Below are positions 49,046 through 56,367 of a stretch of 64,000 bases of DNA, piece after piece. Source of the stretch: JBLNDJ01 sp050261515 (lineage in GTDB: Bacteria; Acidobacteriota; Terriglobia; Bryobacterales; Bryobacteraceae); NCBI GenBank assembly GCA_050261515.1, contig JBLNDJ010000023.1, positions 1 to 64,000 on the forward strand, given 5' to 3'. A program made the translations under genes and the position numbers. The notes beneath the pieces are model-generated. The model saw only the letters and a list, made by a program, of their open reading frames with translations. It was not told the origin of the DNA and did no database searches. Each line of letters begins with the position of its first letter. Positions within the stretch are counted from its first letter, which is position 1.

Positions 49046-50500
49046 ATGATTGTCGAGAACATCCCCGAAGGTTTGACCTTCGACGACGTCCTCCTTTTAC
49101 CCGCCCGCAGTAACGTACTTCCCGCCCAGGCCGATACAAGGACTTGCCTGAGCCGTACGATCGGGTTGAACATCCCGATCGTCAGCGCCGCCATGGACAC
49201 CGTAACCGAATCGCGGCTTGCGATTGCGCTTGCCCGAGAAGGCGGTATCGGCATCATCCATCGCAATATGTCGATCGAGCGGCAGGCCGAGGAAGTGGAC
49301 CGCGTGAAGCGGAGTGAGAGTGGGATGATCGTCGATCCGGTCACGATGAGGCCGGAGCAGAGAATCTATGAGGCGCTCGAGGTGATGAAGCGCTACCGCA
49401 TCTCGGGCGTGCCCGTGACGCGGAACGGAAAGCTGGTCGGCATCCTCACGAACCGGGACCTGCGGTTCGAGACCAACCACGACCAGGCCATCGAGGACGT
49501 GATGACGAAGGAGAATCTCATCACGGTTCCGGTGGGCACGACGCTCGAAGAGGCCGAGCACATCCTGCACCAGCACCGCGTGGAAAAACTGCTGGTGGTG
49601 GACGATAACTATATTCTCAAGGGCCTGATCACCGTCAAGGACATACAGAAGAAGGTCAAGTACCCCGATGCGGCGAAGGACTCGCAGGGCAGGCTGCGCG
49701 TGGGCGCGGCGATCGGGGCAGGCAAGGATTACCTGGAGCGCGCGCAGGAACTGGTAAAGGCCAAGGCCGATGTGCTGGCGGTCGATACGGCGCACGGGCA
49801 CAGCGAACGGGTGCTCGAGGTGATCAAGACCGTGAAGAGGAAGATGCCCGAGGTGCAGTTGATCGCGGGCAACGTGGCGACCTACGAGGGCGCGCGGGAT
49901 TTGATCGCGCTCGGGGCCGATGGGATCAAGGTCGGGATCGGGCCGGGGTCGATTTGCACAACGCGCGTGGTTTCGGGCGCGGGGGTTCCGCAGATCACGG
50001 CGATCGCCGAGTGTGCGCGGGCGGCGAAGGAGGCGGGGGTTCCGCTGATCGCCGACGGCGGCATCAAGTTTTCGGGCGACGTGACGAAGGCGATCGCGGC
50101 GGGCGCGGACTGCGTCATGATCGGCAGCCTGCTTGCGGGAACGGACGAAAGTCCCGGCGAGACGATTCTTTTCCAGGGCCGCACCTTCAAGAGCTATCGC
50201 GGGATGGGCTCGACGAGCGCGATGCAGGTGGCAAGCGCGGACCGCTACGGGCAGGAATCGAACGCGAAGCTGGTGCCGGAGGGCATCGAGGGGCGCGTGC
50301 CTTCGAAGGGGCCGCTGGCGGAGCTGGTGTTCCAGCTTGTGGGCGGGCTCAAGAGCGGCATGGGGTATTGCGGGGCGGCGACCATTCGGGAATTGCAGGA
50401 GCGGGCGCGGTTCCTGCGGATCAGCGCGGCGGGGCTGCGAGAGAGCCACGTGCACGATGTGATTATTACGAAGGAAGCGCCGAACTACAGGTTGGAGTAG
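49046..50500 (+). CDS. guaB: Inosine-5'-monophosphate dehydrogenase
   Basis: A 484-residue IMP dehydrogenase, which oxidises IMP to XMP in guanine nucleotide synthesis. The barrel begins LTFDDVLLLPARSNVLPAQA; two CBS domains are inserted (about residues 95-205, with YRISGVPVTRNGKLVGILTN). The catalytic loop is GIGPGSICTTRVV with the active cysteine, followed by VPLIADGGIKFSGDVTKAIA and the flap region YRGMGSTSAM and DRYGQE. Length is typical of bacterial GuaB. ATG 49046 is preferred; TTG 49040 would add two residues. The gene ends before a strong hairpin with a T-run. Confidence 0.98.
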   Translation: MIVENIPEGLTFDDVLLLPARSNVLPAQADTRTCLSRTIGLNIPIVSAAMDTVTESRLAIALAREGGIGIIHRNMSIERQAEEVDRVKRSESGMIVDPVTMRPEQRIYEALEVMKRYRISGVPVTRNGKLVGILTNRDLRFETNHDQAIEDVMTKENLITVPVGTTLEEAEHILHQHRVEKLLVVDDNYILKGLITVKDIQKKVKYPDAAKDSQGRLRVGAAIGAGKDYLERAQELVKAKADVLAVDTAHGHSERVLEVIKTVKRKMPEVQLIAGNVATYEGARDLIALGADGIKVGIGPGSICTTRVVSGAGVPQITAIAECARAAKEAGVPLIADGGIKFSGDVTKAIAAGADCVMIGSLLAGTDESPGETILFQGRTFKSYRGMGSTSAMQVASADRYGQESNAKLVPEGIEGRVPSKGPLAELVFQLVGGLKSGMGYCGAATIRELQERARFLRISAAGLRESHVHDVIITKEAPNYRLE

Positions 50501-50524
50501 GGCCGGCGGCGCGGCCGGTTCAAG

Positions 50525-50575
50525 AAGGGGAGAGTGACCTCTTTCTGCGGAAAAAGGTGACTGTCCCCTTTTTTT
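50525..50575 (+). terminator. Intrinsic terminator-like hairpin after guaB
   Basis: AAGGGGAGAGTGACCT... and ...AGGTGACTGTCCCCTT arms (20 bases each, three mismatches) enclose a 6-base loop, followed by a run of seven T. The GGTGACTGTCCCC motif is a widely dispersed REP-type sequence in bacteria, so it may be a mobile element-derived hairpin used as a terminator. Confidence 0.75.
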
Positions 50576-50616
50576 GCGGCTTGACTTGCTGTTGCCGGTG
50601 AGCTAGTTGTTCGAAC

Positions 50617-52242
50617 ATGCGGTTTCTGGTTGCAGTGGTGGTGTGCGCGTTCGTTCCGCTGGGCGGGCAGCAGACTCCCACGGACGAGAAGAAACTGTGC
50701 AGGCTCGAGGGGCGCACCGTCAACTCGGTGACGGGGGAGGCGGTGCGGAAGGTGAAGCTGGAACTGCGGCGGCGGGTCCAGGAGTCTTCCCCTTCCTGGA
50801 GCGCGACGTCGGACGCCGAGGGTAAGTTTGCGTTCGAAAAGGTGGAGCCGGGCACTTACCTGCTCGGCGCGGAGAAGACCGGGTATCTCCAGTTGACGTA
50901 CGGCGCGACCAGTATGCGGTCCGGCGGAACTCCGCTGACGCTCGCTCCAGGCCAGCAGATGAAGGACCTACAGTTCAAGCTGATTCCGCAGGGCGTGATC
51001 ACGGGGAAGGTGCTCGATGAAGACGGCGAACCCGTCTCGGGGGGCACGCAGATCACTGTCTTGCAGCAGAGAGGACGGGGCGGAAAGCCTGAGTTTATTG
51101 CCGGCGAATCCGCCAACGATCTTGGGGAGTTTCGCCTCGCCAATCTTTCCCCGGGCCGTTACTTCGTGTGCGCGCAGACGTGGTCCTACGGCCGGGAGGT
51201 ACCCGCGAAGGACGAGCCCGAGGAGGGGTTCGTGCCCACGTTTTACCCTGGCGTCACCGACCAGGCGGGCGCGTCGGCGGTGGAGGTGAGGGCTGGACAG
51301 GAGGCTTCCGGAATCAACATCACGCTGCGAAGGGCGCGCCTCTACCGGGTGTCGGGAAAGCTGGCCGGGCTGGCGTCCGGGCAGTCGACCAGGAACATGA
51401 ATATCAGCCTCACCCCGCGAAACCGCGGCGGCACGACGATGTTTTTCGGGGGCAGCAGCGGTCGGGTGAAGCCGGACGGCACGTTCGATATCGGGCATGT
51501 GCGGCCGGGCTCTTACCTGCTCTCCGCGATGGTGCGCGCGGACATGATGCCGCAGACCATCGGGCGCATGCCGGTGGAAGTGGGCGACAGCAATGTGAAG
51601 GACCTGGTGGTGACGCTTTTCGAGCCGCTGCGGATTTCCGGCTCCGTGCGCGTCGAGGGCGATGGGAAGGCGAGCCCCGACGGGATGAGAGTCATGATGC
51701 TGCAGGCGGACCAGGAGCCCGTCTGGAGCCGGCCCGGTATGGTGGGGCCGGACGGCGCATTCAAGATCGACGGCATCGCGCCGGACAAGTATTTCCTGAA
51801 CGCGTTCAGTCTCCCCGAGGGCACGTACCTGAAATCGGCGCGCGCCGGCAAGCAGGAAGTGCTCGACGAGGGCCTGGACCTGACCGAAGCGCAGGGCGCC
51901 GTTTCGCTCGAGTTGACGCTGGGCACGAAGCCGGGGGCGGTGGAAGGAATGGTGCGCGAGAACACGAAGCCCGTTCCGGGAAGTTACGTGGAGTTGCGTC
52001 CCGATCCCCCGCGCCCCGCGGCGCGCTACCTGCGCAAGAGCGGGTCGGCCGACCAGAACGGGCATTTCACGATCAAGGATGTCGCTCCAGGCAAGTACAG
52101 CGCGTACGCGTGGCGCGAGAATCCCGGGTTCGACTTCCTTCAGGACGCGGAGGCGCTGAAGGAGGTGGAGGGGAAAGCCGTGAAGGTTACGGTCGAGGAG
52201 GGGCGCAGCGCGGCGGCGGACTTGACTCCTTTGCCGAATTGA
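50617..52242 (+). CDS. Exported protein with repeated carboxypeptidase-regulatory-like domains
   Basis: A 541-residue exported protein. After a signal peptide (RFLVAVVVCAFVPLGGQQ) several carboxypeptidase-regulatory-like or Cna-B-type beta-sandwich domains follow, each with a G-x-V ... G-x-F ... PG-x-Y pattern: RLEGRTVNSVTGEAV with FAFEKVEPGTYLLGA, ITGKVLDEDGEPV with FRLANLSPGRYFV, and later FDIGHVRPGSYLLSA and FTIKDVAPGKYSAYA. No enzyme domain is seen. Such proteins are numerous in Acidobacteria and may be structural or substrate-binding. The 3' end overlaps the convergent glycosyltransferase-methyltransferase gene by 56 bases. Confidence 0.88.
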   Translation: MRFLVAVVVCAFVPLGGQQTPTDEKKLCRLEGRTVNSVTGEAVRKVKLELRRRVQESSPSWSATSDAEGKFAFEKVEPGTYLLGAEKTGYLQLTYGATSMRSGGTPLTLAPGQQMKDLQFKLIPQGVITGKVLDEDGEPVSGGTQITVLQQRGRGGKPEFIAGESANDLGEFRLANLSPGRYFVCAQTWSYGREVPAKDEPEEGFVPTFYPGVTDQAGASAVEVRAGQEASGINITLRRARLYRVSGKLAGLASGQSTRNMNISLTPRNRGGTTMFFGGSSGRVKPDGTFDIGHVRPGSYLLSAMVRADMMPQTIGRMPVEVGDSNVKDLVVTLFEPLRISGSVRVEGDGKASPDGMRVMMLQADQEPVWSRPGMVGPDGAFKIDGIAPDKYFLNAFSLPEGTYLKSARAGKQEVLDEGLDLTEAQGAVSLELTLGTKPGAVEGMVRENTKPVPGSYVELRPDPPRPAARYLRKSGSADQNGHFTIKDVAPGKYSAYAWRENPGFDFLQDAEALKEVEGKAVKVTVEEGRSAAADLTPLPN

Positions 52243-53695
52243 GCAGCGACTCGAGCGACGGCTTCGGTTCGATCACGAGATAAATCTGGTAGGAGAAGAG
52301 GCCCTTCGCAATTTTGATCGCGAGGCGGTTGAGGGCGAACAGGGCGCGGGCCGGCGCGCCGTTGCCGAGCGCGAGCGCGAAGGGGCCGGGGACACCGCGC
52401 TCTTCGACGATGCGGAAACCGCCCTGCTCGAACAGGCGGCGGAGCGAGGCGAAGGTGAACAGGCGGGTGTGGGTGAGGTCGAGGATTCCGCGCTTGCCGT
52501 AGTTGAACTGGCCGGCCAGGAGCATCAGGCGGACGATCAGGAAGGCGACGTTGCCGGTGCTGACGATGAGGCGGGTCTTCGGCGCGAGCGCGAGGGCGCG
52601 GCGGAGATCGTCCACGAGGCGCTCGGGCGAGGAGAGGTGCTCGATGACGTCGAGCAGCAGGACGTAGTCGAACTGCCGCAGGTCGGCGGCGGGAAGTCCC
52701 TGGTTGAGGTCCTGCAAGAGGAACTCGTCCACGGCCTCGGGGTCCGCGAGCGGAAACGCGTCGCTCCCGGTGACGCGGCAGTTCTTCCGCTTGCGCAGAA
52801 GAGCGGCCATGTATCCTCCCGCGCAGCCCAGGTCGAGCACGCGCGCGCCGGCGGGGACTCGTTCGAGCGTGAGCGTGTGGGGGCTCTCGAAGTCGAGCTT
52901 GAGCTCGTAGTGGGAGTTGGCCTGGCCGGCGGGGGCGCAGTCGAATTTGCGGTCGTAGAAGATGTTGGCTTCCTGGAGCCTGGCGCGCACGACGGCTTTG
53001 ACGACGTTCCACGCGTATCCCATACCGTTCACGCGGCAGATCTCTCCGCCGTAGTAAGTCGGGATGGGCAGCTCGAGAATGCGCGCGCGGGCAATGACGA
53101 GTTGGATGATGATCTCGGTGTCGAAGTGGAAGCCGGGGGAGTTCAGGTCGAACGGGATTTGCCGGAGCGCTTCAACGGAGTAGACGCGGTAGCCGGAGTG
53201 GAATTCGGTGAGGCGCGTGCGGAGCAGGCGGTTCTCGATGTACGTGAGGATCCTGTTGCCCGCGTACTTGTAGAGCGGCATGCCCCCGCGCAGGGCGCCG
53301 GCAGGCGTCATCATGCGCGAGCCGAAGACGGCGTCGGCGCGGCGCTCGCGGAGCGGCTCGAGCAGGTCGCCGAGGCATTCGGGCGCGTACTGGCCGTCGC
53401 CGTGGAGCAGCGCGACGAAGTCGAATCCCTTTTGGATCGCGTAGTGGTAGCCGATTTTCTGATTGCCGCCGTAGCCCTGGTTGACGGGGTTGTAGAGCAC
53501 GGTGAGCGGGAACGGCAGGTCGATTTCGGCGCGGGAAGCGGCGAAGGTATTGTCCTTCGAGGAATCGTCGATGACGAGGCACTCGAGGTCGTAGCGATCG
53601 CACAAGGCCGGCGGGATGCGGCGCAGGACGGAGCCGATGGTCTTTTCGGCCTCGTAGGCGACGACGAAGATCAGGACTCTGGGTTTGCCCGGCAC
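52187..53695 (-). CDS. Glycosyltransferase family 2 - methyltransferase fusion
   Basis: A 502-residue two-domain protein. The N-terminal half (about residues 1-240) is a DPM1-like GT2 with RVLIFVVAYEAEKTIGSVL, ECLVIDDSSKDNTFAASRAE, ALLHGDGQYAPE and FGSRMM. The C-terminal half is a class I SAM-dependent methyltransferase (VLDLGCAGGYMAALLRKRKN, FDYVLLLDVIEHLSSPERLV). Fusion of a polyprenyl-phosphate-sugar-type transferase with a methyltransferase suggests that one protein makes and modifies the same lipid or glycan. It is 6 bases after the small membrane protein gene and overlaps the convergent gene by 56 bases at its 3' end. Confidence 0.9.
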   Translation of the reverse strand: MPGKPRVLIFVVAYEAEKTIGSVLRRIPPALCDRYDLECLVIDDSSKDNTFAASRAEIDLPFPLTVLYNPVNQGYGGNQKIGYHYAIQKGFDFVALLHGDGQYAPECLGDLLEPLRERRADAVFGSRMMTPAGALRGGMPLYKYAGNRILTYIENRLLRTRLTEFHSGYRVYSVEALRQIPFDLNSPGFHFDTEIIIQLVIARARILELPIPTYYGGEICRVNGMGYAWNVVKAVVRARLQEANIFYDRKFDCAPAGQANSHYELKLDFESPHTLTLERVPAGARVLDLGCAGGYMAALLRKRKNCRVTGSDAFPLADPEAVDEFLLQDLNQGLPAADLRQFDYVLLLDVIEHLSSPERLVDDLRRALALAPKTRLIVSTGNVAFLIVRLMLLAGQFNYGKRGILDLTHTRLFTFASLRRLFEQGGFRIVEERGVPGPFALALGNGAPARALFALNRLAIKIAKGLFSYQIYLVIEPKPSLESLLNSAKESSPPPRCAPPRP

Positions 53696-53701
53696 AGGGC
53701 G

Positions 53702-53923
53702 CTATTCTTTTCCGGTTTTCCCGGGGCGGAAGGCCCAGGTGTAGATCGCGCCTAGCACGACCAGCAGCGCGCCCCACCAGATCTGCGGGTGCAGGTTCGC
53801 GAGCACGGTCACGTGCTCGGGCGGGTGGTAGAGGTCGTAGATCCCCGAGACGAGAATCATGACGCCGTAGATGAGGAGCAGCGCTCCGACAAACAGCCAG
53901 ATGGAGATGACCTTATCTTTCAT
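53702..53923 (-). CDS. Small two-helix membrane protein next to sodium symporter
   Basis: A 73-residue protein with two hydrophobic helices (ISIWLFVGALLLIYGVMILV and WWGALLVVLGAIYTWAF) joined by a conserved-looking YHPPEHVTVLANLHPQ loop. Small proteins of this shape often follow sodium:solute symporter genes; here it lies 9 bases after the symporter gene and has AGGA before the ATG. It may be a regulatory or assembly subunit. No homologue with known function is recognised. Confidence 0.75.
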   Translation of the reverse strand: MKDKVISIWLFVGALLLIYGVMILVSGIYDLYHPPEHVTVLANLHPQIWWGALLVVLGAIYTWAFRPGKTGKE

Positions 53924-53932
53924 GGCGCGTTC

Positions 53933-55645
53933 CTACCAAAAGATCACTTGCAGAACCAGGAACACAACCGCGACAACGGATGCCCAGAACACGGGCCGCT
54001 TATAGAACGGCAGGTGCTGCTCGGAGGGCAGCTCGGTGCAGCCGTAGACCAGGCCGGCGAGTTCGCGCTCGGGCTTCGGTTTCGTGAGGTAGCTCACGGC
54101 GACGGTGACGATCACGCAGATCAGCCAGGACCACAGCGCGCGGTACATGTTTTCAGCCATGTCCTTGGCTTGCGTGGAGAGCGCGATGTACTTGAGCGCG
54201 GCGGGGTCGAGCTTCACCCAGGCCCACATGGCGACCGAGGCCACGGTTCCGGTGAGCAGTCCCCAGAATCCGGCGGCGGGCGTGGCGCGCTTCCAGAGCA
54301 TGCCGAGCAGCACGGTGCCGAACAGCGGCGCGATGAAGAAGCTGAACAGGGCCTGCACGTAGTCCATGATGCTGAGGAACTGCATCACGAGGTACGCGGT
54401 GCCGATCGACACGAGCACGCCGAGAACGGTGCACCAGCGGCCCATGCGGACATAGTGGGCGTCCGGAGCGTCCTTCTTCAGGAAGGCACGGTAGATGTCG
54501 TAGGTCCAGACGGTGGCGAAGGCGCTGACGTTGCCAGCCATTCCGCTCATGAAGCCCGCGATAAGGGCCGTGATTCCGAGGCCGAGCAGGCCGGGGCCGC
54601 AGTAGCGCGCGAGCATCAGCGGCAGCACTTCGTTGTAGCTGTGGCCGCCGGTGGCGACGGCTTGCGCTTCGCCGGTGAGCTTAACGGGGAGCACGGCGAG
54701 CGCGAGCAGGCCGGGCAGGATCACGATGAACGGCACGGCCATCTTGAACACGGAGCCGATGATTGGGGCCATTTTCGCGGCACGCAGGTCCTTGGCGGAA
54801 AGCACGCGCTGGACGACGAGGAAGTCCGTGGTCCAGTAGCCGAAGGAGATGACCCAACCGAGGCCGAGGACGATGCCGGTCCAGTGGATGCCCATGGGGT
54901 TATCGCCGAAGGAGCCCATGGTGCGCCAGAGGTGCGTGTAGTCCGTGCCGGCGAGCTCGTGCGCGATGCGCGCCTGGAGGCCGCCCCAGCCGCCCGCTTC
55001 GATCAGGCCGAGAATGGGGATGAGCAGCGCGCCGAGCCAGATCAGGACGAATTGCAGCACTTCGTTGAAGATCGCCGAGCGCAGGCCGCCGAGGGCGACG
55101 TAGATCGCGACGGTGAGGGAAGAGACCCAGATGGAGAAGTGGATGTCCCAGCCGAGGACGACTTTCATGACCAGCGCCATGGAATACATGTTGATGCCGC
55201 TCATCAGGACGGTCATGAAGCCGAAGGAGATGGCAGAGAGAGCGCGGCTCGGCTCGCCGAAGCGGAGTTGAAGGTAGCCGGGGACCGAGTGGGTCTTCGA
55301 GATGTAGTAGAAGGGCATCATCACGACGCCGAGGAAGAGCATGGCGGGGATGGCGCCGACCCAATACCAGTGCGTGGCTAGGATGCCGTACTGGTAGGCG
55401 GCGGCGGCCCAGCCCATCAGTTCGAGGGCGCCGAGGTTGGCCGAGACGAAGCTGAGGCCCGCGATCCAGGCTGTCATTTCGCGGCCCGCGAGGAAGAAGT
55501 CCTCGCCGGTTTCGGCTTTGCCTTTCAGGTAGAAGCCGATGGCGAGGACGGCGACGAAGTAGATGGCGATGATAGCGACGTCCACGCCGCTGAGCGAAAG
55601 GAGCTTCGCGGGGCCGGCGACCAGGAGTGCGGGGATATGAGCCAC
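53933..55645 (-). CDS. Sodium:solute symporter (SSS family)
   Basis: A 570-residue membrane protein of the sodium/solute symporter family with about 14 helices. Typical motifs: YLKGKAETGEDFFLAGREMT after helix 1, WIAGLSFVSANLGALELMGW, and FGYWTTDFLVVQRVLSAKDL, with GFMSGMAGNVSAFATVWTYD later. The substrate (sugar, acid, other) is not clear; the FFLAGR region fits SGLT-like members. GTG 55645 is chosen because a perfect TATAAT lies 8 bases before it and no ribosome-binding site exists. It heads a three-gene minus-strand operon with the small membrane protein and the fusion glycosyltransferase. Confidence 0.93.
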   Translation of the reverse strand: MAHIPALLVAGPAKLLSLSGVDVAIIAIYFVAVLAIGFYLKGKAETGEDFFLAGREMTAWIAGLSFVSANLGALELMGWAAAAYQYGILATHWYWVGAIPAMLFLGVVMMPFYYISKTHSVPGYLQLRFGEPSRALSAISFGFMTVLMSGINMYSMALVMKVVLGWDIHFSIWVSSLTVAIYVALGGLRSAIFNEVLQFVLIWLGALLIPILGLIEAGGWGGLQARIAHELAGTDYTHLWRTMGSFGDNPMGIHWTGIVLGLGWVISFGYWTTDFLVVQRVLSAKDLRAAKMAPIIGSVFKMAVPFIVILPGLLALAVLPVKLTGEAQAVATGGHSYNEVLPLMLARYCGPGLLGLGITALIAGFMSGMAGNVSAFATVWTYDIYRAFLKKDAPDAHYVRMGRWCTVLGVLVSIGTAYLVMQFLSIMDYVQALFSFFIAPLFGTVLLGMLWKRATPAAGFWGLLTGTVASVAMWAWVKLDPAALKYIALSTQAKDMAENMYRALWSWLICVIVTVAVSYLTKPKPERELAGLVYGCTELPSEQHLPFYKRPVFWASVVAVVFLVLQVIFW

Positions 55646-55653
55646 GTTGGAAG

Positions 55654-55659
55654 ATTATA
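55654..55659 (-). promoter_or_regulatory. -10-like box for a leaderless symporter operon
   Basis: TATAAT on the minus strand, 8 bases before the GTG at 55645. No Shine-Dalgarno sequence precedes the GTG; no -35 was recognised. Confidence 0.5.
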
Positions 55660-55729
55660 TCGAGGTTGGGACGCCAGGCGGCGGGCCGTGGCGCCGCCAG
55701 CCATCAGCAACCAGTAGGATAGGTGATTC

Positions 55730-56293
55730 ATGAAGCTGCCCGATGGCGAGCGTGCCATTGTCGATATCAGGAAACTGCTGGACTATTGCCTCAACCCGCA
55801 GCATCCGCGCGGCCGGAACAAGGCGCGCGTATTCGCCGCAATCGGACTACATGAATCCGATGCCGAAGAACTGAGAGCGGCAATCCTCTCGGCTGCTCGG
55901 GACGCTGAGGCGGAGTTGGGCGCCGCGAGCGTCTATGGGCAACGCTACGTCGTTGATTTCGACCTGTTCCGTAACGGACGAGCGGTTCGAATTCGCAGCA
56001 CTTGGATTGTGGCGACCCGAGGTTGGGTTGCCACAGCTTACAAGTTGTTATGTATTATGAACAGGCTCATTGGCATGGCTGACATTGAGATGCACTCGGT
56101 CGTCGCGCTGCTCGAAGATCTGCCCGAGCAGGGGCTGGTGCGCGGGCAGGTGGGGACGGTCGTCGAGAGTTGGGCTCCCGGCGTCTACGAGGTGGAGTTC
56201 GCGGACGAAAGCGGAAAAGCATTTGCCATGGCGGCACTCAGAGCGGAACAGGTGATTCGACTCCATTACGAACCGGCGGATCGGGCAGCCTGA
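55730..56293 (+). CDS. Fused DUF6883-like and DUF4926-like protein
   Basis: A 187-residue protein in which two normally separate small families appear joined. Residues 1-110 (KLPDGERAIVDIRKLLDYCL, PRGRNKARVFAAIGLHESDA, VYGQRYVVDFDLF) look like DUF6883. Residues about 116-183 (IEMHSVVALLEDLPEQGLVR, GQVGTVVESWAPGVYEVEFA, ALRAEQVIRLHYE) look like DUF4926, usually encoded by a separate downstream gene. An internal ATG at 56075 could start the second half. The linker (YKLLCIMNRLIGM) is the junction. DUF6883 is linked to polymorphic-toxin and toxin-antitoxin type contexts; function here is unproven. Confidence 0.7.
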   Translation: MKLPDGERAIVDIRKLLDYCLNPQHPRGRNKARVFAAIGLHESDAEELRAAILSAARDAEAELGAASVYGQRYVVDFDLFRNGRAVRIRSTWIVATRGWVATAYKLLCIMNRLIGMADIEMHSVVALLEDLPEQGLVRGQVGTVVESWAPGVYEVEFADESGKAFAMAALRAEQVIRLHYEPADRAA

Positions 56294-56353
56294 CGGCTGC
56301 CGCCAGGCCGGCCGGGGGGCCGCTGGGGGACCAGGGGGTCCGCCCTCCTGGAC

Positions 56354-56359
56354 TACAAT
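56354..56359 (+). promoter_or_regulatory. -10-like box for a leaderless GH42 transcript
   Basis: TACAAT, 8 bases before the ATG at 56368. No ribosome-binding site lies between. The preceding 60 bases are very GC-rich and show no -35. Confidence 0.45.
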
Positions 56360-56367
56360 CAACGTCT

